A stretch of 64,000 nt of DNA from Bryobacterales bacterium (GTDB taxonomy: Bacteria > Acidobacteriota > Terriglobia > Bryobacterales > Bryobacteraceae), in the NCBI GenBank assembly GCA_020852175.1, contig JADZBH010000005.1, positions 62,001 through 126,000 of the forward strand. Reading direction: 5' to 3'. Positions 1-7,982 of this stretch are shown piece after piece. The position numbers and the translations under genes are program-made. The notes under the pieces were generated by a model, which searched no databases, was not told the DNA's origin, and saw only the letters and a program-made list of their open reading frames with translations. How positions within the stretch are numbered: the stretch's first letter is position 1; every line of letters starts with the position of its first letter.

Positions 1-1344
1 CGCGTAGATGCCGGCGGTTGTGCCGTGCCGTTCGAGGATGTCCTGAAAGCGGCGGATGTACTCGCGCAGCCGTTCCGGCGCGACGGCCGTGTCCTCGACG
101 AAGCTGACCGACTTCGCATCCTCCTTCATCGCCATGGAAAGACCCAGGGCGGCTTCGCGAAGACTCCAGATGCGCGCCTGGTCCGCCGGCGCGAGAGCAT
201 GATGGCAGCGCACGCGCAAGCCGCGGGCTGCCAGGTCCGCTTCCAGCGCCTGCATCCGCGGCGGCAGGGCTTCGGCCGTATCGTCGTAGAACTCGACGCA
301 CAGCAGCGTGGTGCGTTCGCCTTCCATGAAGGCGCGGCGCAGTTTGTCCAGCGCCGGATTCTCGCGCGTGTGGCGCAGAATGAATTCGTCCATCACTTCG
401 ACGGCCGAGGGGCGATGGGCCAGCACGGCGGGCGTGGCCCCCAGGGCGTCGAGCAGCGTTTCAAATTCGATGGCCACGACGGCCTTGTGACGCGGAAGAG
501 GAACCAGCCGCACCTTCGCCTCCACCACGACGCCCAGGGTGCCTTCCGAGCCCACCATCATGCGGGCCATGTTGCGCGCCTGCCCGGCATGGATGAAATC
601 GTCGAGGTTATAACCGCCCACACGCCGCAACACCTTCGGAAAGCGGCGTTCCACCTCATCGCGCAGTTCTACTCCCAGGCGGCCGACGGCTCGATGCACG
701 CGCGCGTCGAGCGACTCGCCGTGTGAGCGCGCCTCCCATTCTTCCGGAGTGAGCGGCCCGAAATGGACCGAGGAACCGTCGCTGAGCAGCACGTCCTGTT
801 CGAGTACGTGATCGATCGTCTTGCCGTACACCACCGAACGCGCGCCGGAGGAGTTGTTCGCCATCATGCCCCCGAGCGTGGCGCGGCTGGCCGTGGTGAT
901 GTCGGGCGCGAAGCGCAACCCGTGCGGCTGTAGCAGCGCGTTCAGTTCATCCAGCACGATGCCCGGCTCCACGCGCGCCCACCGCTCGCCGGGGTTCACT
1001 TCGAGCAGCCGGTTGCAGTACTTCGACTGATCGACGATGAGGCCCTCGCCAATCGCCTGGCCCGCCTGCGAGGTGCCGCCGCCGCGCATGGTCAGCGGGC
1101 ATTCGTGGCGCGCGCAGAGGGCCACGATGCGCGCCACCTCCTCGCGCGTGCGCGGAATCGCCACTCCCAGCGGCTTTTGCTGGTAGACGCTGGCGTCTGT
1201 GGAGTAGAGCGCCTGCGACAAGGCGTCGAAACGAACCTCGCCCGTGATGGCCGCGGAGAGTTCCCGGCGGAGCGCCTCACGGTCCACGCGCCCGGCACCG
1301 GCGTGGGGCACGGGCGTTCCCGATGGAAGCGAAATGAGACTCAT
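1..1344 (-). CDS. FAD-linked 2-hydroxyacid dehydrogenase, N-terminal part (cut by window edge)
   Basis: Translating the minus strand from the ATG at 1344 gives 448 codons open to the window edge, so the C-terminus is missing. The protein matches the FAD-binding-4/glycolate-oxidase fold: TDASVYQ near residue 49, RGGGTS at 88 and GGMMANNSSGARS at 158 are the flavin-binding signatures of GlcD, D-lactate and D-2-hydroxyglutarate dehydrogenases. The N-terminus most resembles the long YdiJ-like enzymes that carry a C-terminal Fe-S domain, so I expect cysteine clusters just outside the window. Its ATG overlaps the stop of the aminotransferase gene (ATGA), implying translational coupling. Substrate is not determinable; D-lactate, glycolate or D-2-hydroxyglutarate are all possible. 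Confidence 0.82.
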   Translation of the reverse strand, partial: MSLISLPSGTPVPHAGAGRVDREALRRELSAAITGEVRFDALSQALYSTDASVYQQKPLGVAIPRTREEVARIVALCARHECPLTMRGGGTSQAGQAIGEGLIVDQSKYCNRLLEVNPGERWARVEPGIVLDELNALLQPHGLRFAPDITTASRATLGGMMANNSSGARSVVYGKTIDHVLEQDVLLSDGSSVHFGPLTPEEWEARSHGESLDARVHRAVGRLGVELRDEVERRFPKVLRRVGGYNLDDFIHAGQARNMARMMVGSEGTLGVVVEAKVRLVPLPRHKAVVAIEFETLLDALGATPAVLAHRPSAVEVMDEFILRHTRENPALDKLRRAFMEGERTTLLCVEFYDDTAEALPPRMQALEADLAARGLRVRCHHALAPADQARIWSLREAALGLSMAMKEDAKSVSFVEDTAVAPERLREYIRRFQDILERHGTTAGIYA

Positions 1345-2546
1345 TCGCCCGCGATCGCCTCCAACCCGGCGCGCAACCGCGTCAGTCCTTCACTCAGCGC
1401 ATCGCCCCCGGCGGCGAAGGACACGCGCAAGGCGCCTTCGCCACAAGCTCCGTAGGCGGCGCCATGAATCACCACCACGCCGTGTTCTTCGAGCAGCCTC
1501 CGGCGCGCCTCGTCCGAAGAGCAATCCAGGGCCGCGATGCCGGCCATGACGAAGAAGCCTCCTTCGGGCGGCAGCGGACGGCAGGCGTGAAGCCCCTTGA
1601 GCCGTTCCAAAACCAGAGCGCGGCGCGCGGCGTACTCGCGGCGCATCGCCTCGACGGCATCCTGCGGCCCTCGCAGCGCTTCGGCGGCGGCATCCTGAAT
1701 GAACGTGGCCGGACCGCGGCTGGACTGTTGCAGCACCAGCAACATGGCGCTGGCCGCCTCCTTCGGCGCGGCGCAATAGCCCACCCGCCAGCCGGTCATC
1801 GAGTAGGTTTTCGACAGGGCGTTGATCAGGATGGTGCGCGGCCGGAGTTCCGGCTCGGCGGCCACGGGCGAAAGATGGCGCGCGCCGCCGTAGGTGAAGG
1901 CCTCGTAGATTTCGTCGCTCAACAGCCAGAGGTTCCGCTCGATCACCACGCGCGCGATAGCCCGCAACTCCCCGGGGCCGAACACCGTACCGGTAGGATT
2001 CCACGGCGTATTCAGCAGCAGAGCGCGCGTTCGCGGCGTAATCCGGTCAGCCAGCGTTCCGGCATGCAGTTCGAACCGCGGTCCGCGCGGCGGACACGGC
2101 ACGCGCACCGGCACGCCGCCGGCCAGCCGGATGGGGGAGGCGTAAGCGTCGTAGATGGGGTCGGCCAGCAGCACCTCGCCGCCGGGGTCGAGCACCGTCA
2201 TCAGCGCCGCATGAATGCCGAAGGTGGCGCCGCTGGTGGCGAGAATTTCCGTCGCTGGGTCGTAGCACAGGCCGTTGTCGCGTTCCAATTTCAAGGCAAC
2301 GGCTTCCCGGAGCGCCAGTTCGCCGCGATTGTCGGGATAGCTTGTGCGCCCGTCGCGGAGAGAGCGCGCGGCGGCCTCGACGATGTGCGCGGGAGTGGGA
2401 AGATCGGGTTCGCCGCGCATCAACGAGACAGTGCGAATGCCGCGGGCTTGCACGGCGCGAACCTCGGCGAGCACGCGGTTCACCGCCGTGGGACGGAGAT
2501 CCGGGACGCGGCCGGCCAAGGGCGGACTTACTGTTTCAAGGGCCAA
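1341..2546 (-). CDS. PLP-dependent class I/II aminotransferase
   Basis: About 400 residues with the aspartate-aminotransferase fold-type I pattern: an LAGRVPDLRPT start region typical of AspC-like enzymes, GEPDLPTP, the NTPWNPTG loop, the SDEIYEAF aspartate that contacts PLP nitrogen, and SKTYSMTGWRVGY with the Schiff-base lysine. It would transfer amino groups between an amino acid and a 2-oxoacid in the cytosol; the substrate is not readable. There is no ATG. I used TTG at 2546, which overlaps the preceding aldolase-like gene by 19 bases; TTG at 2519 is an equally plausible start. The stop overlaps the next start (ATGA), so the three genes form one unit. Confidence 0.86.
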   Translation of the reverse strand: MALETVSPPLAGRVPDLRPTAVNRVLAEVRAVQARGIRTVSLMRGEPDLPTPAHIVEAAARSLRDGRTSYPDNRGELALREAVALKLERDNGLCYDPATEILATSGATFGIHAALMTVLDPGGEVLLADPIYDAYASPIRLAGGVPVRVPCPPRGPRFELHAGTLADRITPRTRALLLNTPWNPTGTVFGPGELRAIARVVIERNLWLLSDEIYEAFTYGGARHLSPVAAEPELRPRTILINALSKTYSMTGWRVGYCAAPKEAASAMLLVLQQSSRGPATFIQDAAAEALRGPQDAVEAMRREYAARRALVLERLKGLHACRPLPPEGGFFVMAGIAALDCSSDEARRRLLEEHGVVVIHGAAYGACGEGALRVSFAAGGDALSEGLTRLRAGLEAIAGE

Positions 2547-3595
2547 ATCTCTTCTACGATATCGCCGCGGCAGACATAAATGCGCGTATGGAGGTTCACC
2601 GTGGGGTCGATGTGGGGCGGAAGCAACTCGATTTTCCCGCCGAGCCGCGGCAGCGAACCGCCGCCGGCCAGCAGATAGCCGAACTCGTCGCCCGCGAATT
2701 GGAACTGGACGCCGGGGCAGCCGTAGGGTTCGGGCGGAAAGGGCCGGTCCGTGGAAAATGCCTTGAACCCCGCGTCGACGGTGACGCGATCCTCGTGGTT
2801 GGCGCTGATCACCGTGGCCAGCACGCGCAACGCGGGCTCGAAGGGAACGCCGATGCGCGCGTAGGCAAGATCGTGAAAGATGTAGGAACCGGCTTGCAAC
2901 TCGGTCAATACCGGAATGTCCGTGTCGATGTCCCATGTGCCAGTGCTCGCGCCCGACACGATTTCCACGGGCAGGCCGGCTTGACGCATGGCGCTCACGG
3001 TCTCCATCGCGGGACCGAGCGCGCTCAGCGAATGGATCCTGCGCGCCCCGGGGTCTTCCGTGTGCGACCCGCTCACCGAGTAGGCCTGCACGCCGCGCAA
3101 CCGAAGGTTGGGGGAGTCGTCGATGGCGCGCGCCAGCGCCAGCGCGGACTCGCCACAGGCGATGCCGGTGCGGCGGTCTCCCACGTCGAGATCCACCAGC
3201 AGGTCCAGCCGCGTTCCCATGGCGGCGGCGACGGCCTGCCACATCGACACCTGCACCGGATGGTCGGCGACGGCCATTACGTCGTGTTCCGCCGCCCAGG
3301 CAGCCACTCGCGCCATTTTGGCCGCATCGGCCAGCGGCGATGTGAGCAGCACGCCCGGTAGTGTCGCGTTCACCATCCAGCCCATTTCGTCCACCGTGGC
3401 CACGCAAATGCCGGCGGCTCCGGCGGCCGCCTGGCGCCGCGCCACCTCCACGCATTTGTGCGCCTTGGCGTGAGGACGCAGACGCTTGCCGGCTGCCTCC
3501 ACATGCCGTTGCATGCGAGCCAGGTTCCGCTCGAAGAGCGCCGCGTCGAGAACGATCGCGGGCGTGGGGAGATCCTGTTTGCGAAGCGCCGGCAT
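2528..3595 (-). CDS. D-threonine aldolase / D-serine dehydratase-like PLP enzyme (fold type III)
   Basis: A 355-residue protein with an alanine-racemase-like N-terminal barrel. LPTPAIVLD at residue 9 and RPHAKAHK at 40-47 carry the PLP lysine, probably K44. Near the C-terminus PPHIDPTVNL provides the His-x-Asp metal site; D-threonine aldolases have His-x-Asp whereas D-serine dehydratases have His-x-Cys, so the aldolase branch is favoured. Expected reaction: divalent-metal- and PLP-dependent cleavage of a beta-hydroxy-D-amino acid to glycine plus an aldehyde. It is first in an overlapping unit with an aminotransferase and a FAD hydroxyacid dehydrogenase, consistent with disposal of glycine or glyoxylate-type products (inference). 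Confidence 0.85.
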   Translation of the reverse strand: MPALRKQDLPTPAIVLDAALFERNLARMQRHVEAAGKRLRPHAKAHKCVEVARRQAAAGAAGICVATVDEMGWMVNATLPGVLLTSPLADAAKMARVAAWAAEHDVMAVADHPVQVSMWQAVAAAMGTRLDLLVDLDVGDRRTGIACGESALALARAIDDSPNLRLRGVQAYSVSGSHTEDPGARRIHSLSALGPAMETVSAMRQAGLPVEIVSGASTGTWDIDTDIPVLTELQAGSYIFHDLAYARIGVPFEPALRVLATVISANHEDRVTVDAGFKAFSTDRPFPPEPYGCPGVQFQFAGDEFGYLLAGGGSLPRLGGKIELLPPHIDPTVNLHTRIYVCRGDIVEEIWPLKQ

Positions 3596-3627
3596 GTGCA
3601 GGAAAGCGGCCAGTATACCCTAATGGA

Positions 3628-4434
3628 ATGCCAACCACGCATGAAAGTTTACTGGGAAAAAATGTGCTCGTAACGGGCGCTTCGACTGGGATTGGCCGCG
3701 CCACGGCCGTACGCTTCGCCGCCGAAGGCGCCAACGTCGCCATCAATTATTCGCGCAAAACCGCCGAAGCCGAGGAGACCGCCCGCCAATGCCAGGCGGC
3801 CCGCACTCGGGGCGGAAGGGAGATCATCGTCAAGGGCGATGTCTCCGACGAAGCTCAAGTGAAGGCCGCGTTCGCCGAAACCCTGGCGCGATTTGGCGGG
3901 CTTGACGTGCTGATCAACAACGCGGGCATTCAGAAGGAGAGCCCCAGCGACGAGGTGGAGATGGCTGATTTCGACCGCGTCCTCGGCGTGAACATGCGCG
4001 GGGCGTTTTTGTGCGCGCGGGAAGCCCTGCACCACTTTGTCGCGTTGAAGAAGCCGGGCGTGATTCTGAACAACTCCAGCGTGCACGAGATCATTCCCAA
4101 GCCTGGTTTCGTTTCGTATTCCATGAGCAAGGGCGCTATCGAGAACATGACGCGCACGCTGGCGCTGGAGTACGCCGGACGGGGCATCCGCGTGAATACG
4201 GTTGGTCCCGGCGCGATCGTGACGCCCATTAACGATGCGTGGGTTCACGATCCCAAGGCTCGCGCCAACGTGGAAAGCCACATTCCGATGGGCCGCGTGG
4301 GCCAACCCGGAGAGATTGCCGCCGTGTTTGCCTTTCTCGCCTCGGATGAGGCCTCCTACATCACGGGCCAGACGCTATACGCCTGCGGCGGCATGACGTT
4401 GTTCGCCGAGTTTCGCGAGAACTGGGCGTCCTGA
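3628..4434 (+). CDS. SDR-family NAD(P)-dependent oxidoreductase
   Basis: A 268-residue classical short-chain dehydrogenase. It has the TGASTGIG cofactor loop at residues 16-23, a central NNAG, the catalytic serine in NNSSVHE and the YSMSK catalytic Tyr/Lys pair. The C-terminus keeps the ASDEASYITGQ stretch usual in glucose-1-dehydrogenase and FabG-like members. I chose the ATG at 3628 because TGASTGIG should lie about 15 residues from the N-terminus; an upstream extension would run back through the divergent aldolase-like gene, only 32 bases away. The acidobacterial context of sugar oxidoreductases suggests a polyol or sugar substrate, but this cannot be settled from sequence. It converges on the GH88 gene with a 4-base gap. 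Confidence 0.88.
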   Translation: MPTTHESLLGKNVLVTGASTGIGRATAVRFAAEGANVAINYSRKTAEAEETARQCQAARTRGGREIIVKGDVSDEAQVKAAFAETLARFGGLDVLINNAGIQKESPSDEVEMADFDRVLGVNMRGAFLCAREALHHFVALKKPGVILNNSSVHEIIPKPGFVSYSMSKGAIENMTRTLALEYAGRGIRVNTVGPGAIVTPINDAWVHDPKARANVESHIPMGRVGQPGEIAAVFAFLASDEASYITGQTLYACGGMTLFAEFRENWAS

Positions 4435-4438
4435 ACCG

Positions 4439-5584
4439 CTACGGGCGCGGCTGCTGATTGGCGCTTCGCAGGGCGTGTTCTAGCGCTTCGATAAAGAAGT
4501 ACTCGCCCCACATCACGCTTTCGTCCACGCCCAGAACCTTGTGAATGTGGTAGACGCCGCCTTTCAGCACGCCTTCCCAATCCGGGTCGTTCTGCGCGGT
4601 GTACTGTTCGCACAGCGTACGGAGGATGCGCAGCGCCGTGGACCAGTAGAAGTGGCCTTTCACCGGATCGGACAGCAGCCGCGACAGACGCAGCATGCCA
4701 GCCGCGGCAATGGCGCCGGCGGAGCTGTCCACCTGTTTCCGCGAATCGGCGGGCGCATTGTAGTCCCACGGAGGGACGCCGTTCGGCTGCGTGTGGGTGA
4801 TGTAGTAATCGCAGCAGGCTTCGGCCGTGCGCAGGAAGTGGGGATCGCGCGAGTATTCGTAGGCGGTGCCAAACCCGTAGAGAGCCCAGGTGAGGCCGCG
4901 CGACCAGCAGGAATCGCCGCGGTAGCCCTGATGGGTGGTCTGGCGGAGGAACTCGCCGGTGTCGAGGTCGAACAGCCCTTCATGCGCCGTGGAGCCATCC
5001 CCGCGCACCAGCGTGCGTTGCGTCGTCAGGCAATGGCGGATGGCGATGTCGCGCAGGCGGCGGTCTCCGGTTTCCCGCGCGGCATAAAAGATGATGCCCA
5101 CGTTCATCATGATGTCGATGAACAGCGAGTCGTCGGAGACGAAGCTGCGCAGATACTGGCCCTTCTCCTTGAAGCGCATGGCCATGGTCTGCCCGGCCTG
5201 GATGAGGACGTCGTTCAACGCCTTGTCGCCCGTTTGCCGGTACCAACGATGATAGGTGCTCAAGAAGATGAAGCCGAGGTCGTGCACCTCACGGTCAAAC
5301 TTGCGCGGCTCCAGGGGACGCGAGTAGCGGATGGCCAGGTCGGACCAGTAGCGGCCCTCGGCCGATTCCGGGCCTTCGTACTTCGAGAACAGCCACATCA
5401 TGCCGGGGAAAAAGCCGTCGCACCAGTGCGTCCACTTGGGCCCGTCGTGCCGCCACACGCCTTCCTTTGTGTACATCGGATAGAAGTCCGGGTGCCGTTC
5501 CACAAGGCCCTGGACCTGCTTCTGGGCAAAGTCCATCGTGCGCTCAAACAAGGCGCGATCGGAGTCAAGTTCAAAGTGGATCAC
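4439..5584 (-). CDS. Glycoside hydrolase family 88, unsaturated glucuronyl hydrolase-like
   Basis: A 381-residue (alpha/alpha)6-barrel protein matching GH88/UGL enzymes, which hydrate the 4,5-double bond of unsaturated uronic acids left by polysaccharide lyases. HDLGFIF at 101-107 and SLFIDIMMN at 153-161 contain the two aspartates (D102 and D157) at the spacing of the catalytic pair known from Bacillus UGL. Later motifs RGLTWALYGFG and PWDYNAP are also family-like. No signal peptide is seen, so it probably acts in the cytosol on imported oligosaccharides. No lyase is adjacent in this window. Confidence 0.87.
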   Translation of the reverse strand: MIHFELDSDRALFERTMDFAQKQVQGLVERHPDFYPMYTKEGVWRHDGPKWTHWCDGFFPGMMWLFSKYEGPESAEGRYWSDLAIRYSRPLEPRKFDREVHDLGFIFLSTYHRWYRQTGDKALNDVLIQAGQTMAMRFKEKGQYLRSFVSDDSLFIDIMMNVGIIFYAARETGDRRLRDIAIRHCLTTQRTLVRGDGSTAHEGLFDLDTGEFLRQTTHQGYRGDSCWSRGLTWALYGFGTAYEYSRDPHFLRTAEACCDYYITHTQPNGVPPWDYNAPADSRKQVDSSAGAIAAAGMLRLSRLLSDPVKGHFYWSTALRILRTLCEQYTAQNDPDWEGVLKGGVYHIHKVLGVDESVMWGEYFFIEALEHALRSANQQPRP

Positions 5585-5603
5585 AGATCTCAGGGTAGCG
5601 CAG

Positions 5604-6887
5604 TCATTTCCGTGAGGAAGAGGCTTCCGGGGACGGAATCACGGAGAGAACCAGCCGCAGCCCTTTTCGCAAAACAGGACGGTTTCCGGTGATGGCGATG
5701 GTGTAGTGGCCGGGCAGCGGCTTGCGCTGGGAGGGCTCGAAATCGAGTACCATCTGGCGCGATGCGCCCAACTGCGCCGGCAGCACGTCGTCCAGCCGCA
5801 GGGGCGCCTCGAACGAGTAGTTTCCCGCCTCGATCCGTTCAAACAGAATGGTGAAATAGGTCAGAGGCATGCGCGCCGGGAGCGTGCCGCTGCGCAGAAT
5901 CCGCCCCAGCACCACGGCTCCCTTCGGCAGGAGGACGCGGCCCTTCATGCGCGCCGGACGCTCCAGGACCAGGCGGATCGGATCGCCGGTCACGGCCGGA
6001 TGGGTGACGGCCTCCTCCAAGCCGGTTTCCATCACCAGGCCCGCGGGCAGTTCAGACGGCGGCGGAACCGGCGTGACGGCGGGAGAGGCCGGCGCCGGCG
6101 GATTGTCGAAGATCAGGGCCGATTCGCCGGCATACTGACGGCAGTTGTGAAATCGCGTCCGGTTGATGTTGGTGGAGCCGTCGCGGTCCGTGATGGACAG
6201 GTCAGAGGAAACGGGCAGAAGGAAATCCTCCGTGCCAATGCGCAGACGCTGATAGGCGATGGCGCCGGTGGTGGATTCGATGCCCAGGGCAGGCGGGATT
6301 TCATCCGCCGTGTAGGAGAGCCGCATCATGTCGAGCGTCGCGCCGTCGATGTCGATTTCGCCGTGATAGCCGACGATGGCCTGATGCGCCGCGCCTTCTC
6401 CGGCGTCCACGCGCAGTTTGTAACCGCTGAGGAATTGGGGCACGTCGAAACGCCATGTGTGAACGGTCCGGCCCGCCTCTTCCGACCCGCCCGCGTAGTG
6501 AAACCTCGCGGTCGTGCCGAAATAGACGGCGCGAGCGTGCAGGGCGAAGCTGCCCGTGGCCGATGTGCCTCCCACCATGTCGCGCAGTTCGCGTTCGTCG
6601 AACTTCCGCGCGCCGGGCCACGAGTAGAGTTCCTTACCGTCCACCAGCGCCACCTCCAGGCGCAGCCGGTCCAACAATTCAAAGGCGCGTTTCGGGTTGC
6701 GGCGGCGCGACCGCTCCACGCTCATCTGGCAGGTGTAGTTGGGTTGCCGGACGAGCAATTGCCGCATGTGCTGCTTCACGCGCGCCAGCAGCACCGTTTC
6801 TTGAGGCAACGCCGGAGCGGTTTCCTGGGCCCTGGCCGCGTGCAAGGCGGCGAGAGCGAAGGCCCAGAATGCTACCATCCGGAACAT
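5604..6887 (-). CDS. Secreted protein of unknown function, acidobacterial type
   Basis: About 427 residues, with an N-terminal signal peptide (MFRMVAFWAFALAALHAARAQ) at the chosen ATG. A QPNYTCQMSVERSRR stretch near residue 50 resembles a recurrent N-terminal block that I associate with secreted hypotheticals of Acidobacteriota (recall, not searched). The middle is beta-rich, followed by a proline-rich linker and a C-terminal region with paired beta strands (GRVLLPKGAVVLGRI) like a low-complexity adhesin or TrbI-like fold. No catalytic motif was recognised. The ATG at 6887 shares a CATG with the divergent CDGSH gene; an in-frame ATG at 6878 would separate the two genes by 7 bases and still leave a signal peptide. 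Confidence 0.7.
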   Translation of the reverse strand: MFRMVAFWAFALAALHAARAQETAPALPQETVLLARVKQHMRQLLVRQPNYTCQMSVERSRRRNPKRAFELLDRLRLEVALVDGKELYSWPGARKFDERELRDMVGGTSATGSFALHARAVYFGTTARFHYAGGSEEAGRTVHTWRFDVPQFLSGYKLRVDAGEGAAHQAIVGYHGEIDIDGATLDMMRLSYTADEIPPALGIESTTGAIAYQRLRIGTEDFLLPVSSDLSITDRDGSTNINRTRFHNCRQYAGESALIFDNPPAPASPAVTPVPPPSELPAGLVMETGLEEAVTHPAVTGDPIRLVLERPARMKGRVLLPKGAVVLGRILRSGTLPARMPLTYFTILFERIEAGNYSFEAPLRLDDVLPAQLGASRQMVLDFEPSQRKPLPGHYTIAITGNRPVLRKGLRLVLSVIPSPEASSSRK

Positions 6888-7119
6888 GGCTTCTACCAAG
6901 ATAACGGTGAACGACAATGGCCCGCTCCGCGTTGAGGGCGAGTTCACCCTCGTTGATGCACAGGGGCGCGAGTTTGGCCTGGCGGGCAGGACGGTGTTGA
7001 GTTTATGCCGGTGCGGACATTCCGGCAACAAGCCTTTCTGCGATGGATCCCACGCCCGTAATGGCTTTGCCAGCGTCTGTGAAGCGCGCGACCTGCCGCC
7101 GCCAAGGCCCAGGACATAG
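6886..7119 (+). CDS. CDGSH iron-sulfur domain protein
   Basis: A 77-residue protein with one complete CDGSH motif: C41-x-C43, then PFCDGSH ending in H56, the 3Cys-1His ligand set that binds a redox-active 2Fe-2S cluster. The N-terminal half (GPLRVEGEFTLVD, FGLAGRTVLSLCRCG) is typical of small bacterial single-domain members. These proteins are cytosolic electron or cluster carriers; partners are unknown here. It is transcribed divergently from the secreted-protein gene, with the two ATG codons sharing one CATG. Confidence 0.9.
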   Translation: MASTKITVNDNGPLRVEGEFTLVDAQGREFGLAGRTVLSLCRCGHSGNKPFCDGSHARNGFASVCEARDLPPPRPRT

Positions 7120-7160
7120 TCCGCTCGTCCGCTTGCCGGGGCGCAGGAGCGAAACGGGAC

Positions 7161-7982
7161 TTATGCGCCCGCGGCTTTGCGCTTCGGCTGTGCCGTACGT
7201 CCCATGAACCGGATGGCGGCTTCCAGTGAATCCTGATAGAAAGCGTCCAGTTTGGCTCCAGTTCCGGCCAGGGCGGCCATCTGCCGTTCAATGCGCAGCC
7301 GCGACGGGCCATGCGGAGGCACGCGCCATGTCTTGCTGCCGCTTTTGACATGGTTCCGCACCGTGCGGCTCACCATCCGTTCCACCATCTTTTGCGCATC
7401 GGCCAGGGGGATTCCCGCGCGGCGCAGGGAGCCGGTGGCTGCCTCCAGGAGGGGCAGCAGAATGAGGCTCGTCAGGTCCGACGCCGTCGTGAACAGGGGA
7501 AGCCCGTGCAAGCCGATGTCCAGGACACGTCCGCGCGTGGTGGCCAGCACCGTGCGCCACCGTTGCACGGCGCGCGGATGGCCCTCCACCAGAAACACCG
7601 GCTTGTCGAACAGTTCGAGCGGTGTGATGGAGGCCGTGTGAGCGCCACGCTTGGCGAGCGGCTCCAAATCACGGCTATCCAGCGCTCCCGAACAGAGCGC
7701 CACCTCGCGGCCCCGCCAGTCCGGCACCGCCTCCACCATGTCCCGAATCAGCTTGGGAACATATCTCTCCGGGGCGGAGAGCAGAAACAGGCTCGATGAC
7801 GGCATTTCCTCGATCGAACGTACCGCCGTGCCGCCTTTCAGGGCATTCACCGCGCGGCTGGCCTCGCGAAAGGTCGGCGCTTTCACAGGACCTATCAACT
7901 TCACGATTCCCGGATAGCGGGACACCGGGTTATGGGTTATGGACCCGGCTGTCAGGAGCGCCAGGTTCAAGGTTTCCTTCAT
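7161..7982 (-). CDS. Rossmann-like/DUF2520-type protein
   Basis: A 273-residue protein. The region [23 protein letters not shown] followed by helices around [32 protein letters not shown] resembles the second half of the DUF2520/NADP-oxidoreductase-like family, where a Rossmann N-terminus is followed by an all-alpha domain. The N-terminal glycine motif is unusual ([14 protein letters not shown]) and the family's HP in SLHPL is ITPL here, so cofactor binding is doubtful. Function unknown. The ATG at 7982 places 53 bases inside the 3' end of uvrB, so it is probably co-transcribed with uvrB; a later start is possible. Confidence 0.6.
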   Translation of the reverse strand: MKETLNLALLTAGSITHNPVSRYPGIVKLIGPVKAPTFREASRAVNALKGGTAVRSIEEMPSSSLFLLSAPERYVPKLIRDMVEAVPDWRGREVALCSGALDSRDLEPLAKRGAHTASITPLELFDKPVFLVEGHPRAVQRWRTVLATTRGRVLDIGLHGLPLFTTASDLTSLILLPLLEAATGSLRRAGIPLADAQKMVERMVSRTVRNHVKSGSKTWRVPPHGPSRLRIERQMAALAGTGAKLDAFYQDSLEAAIRFMGRTAQPKRKAAGA

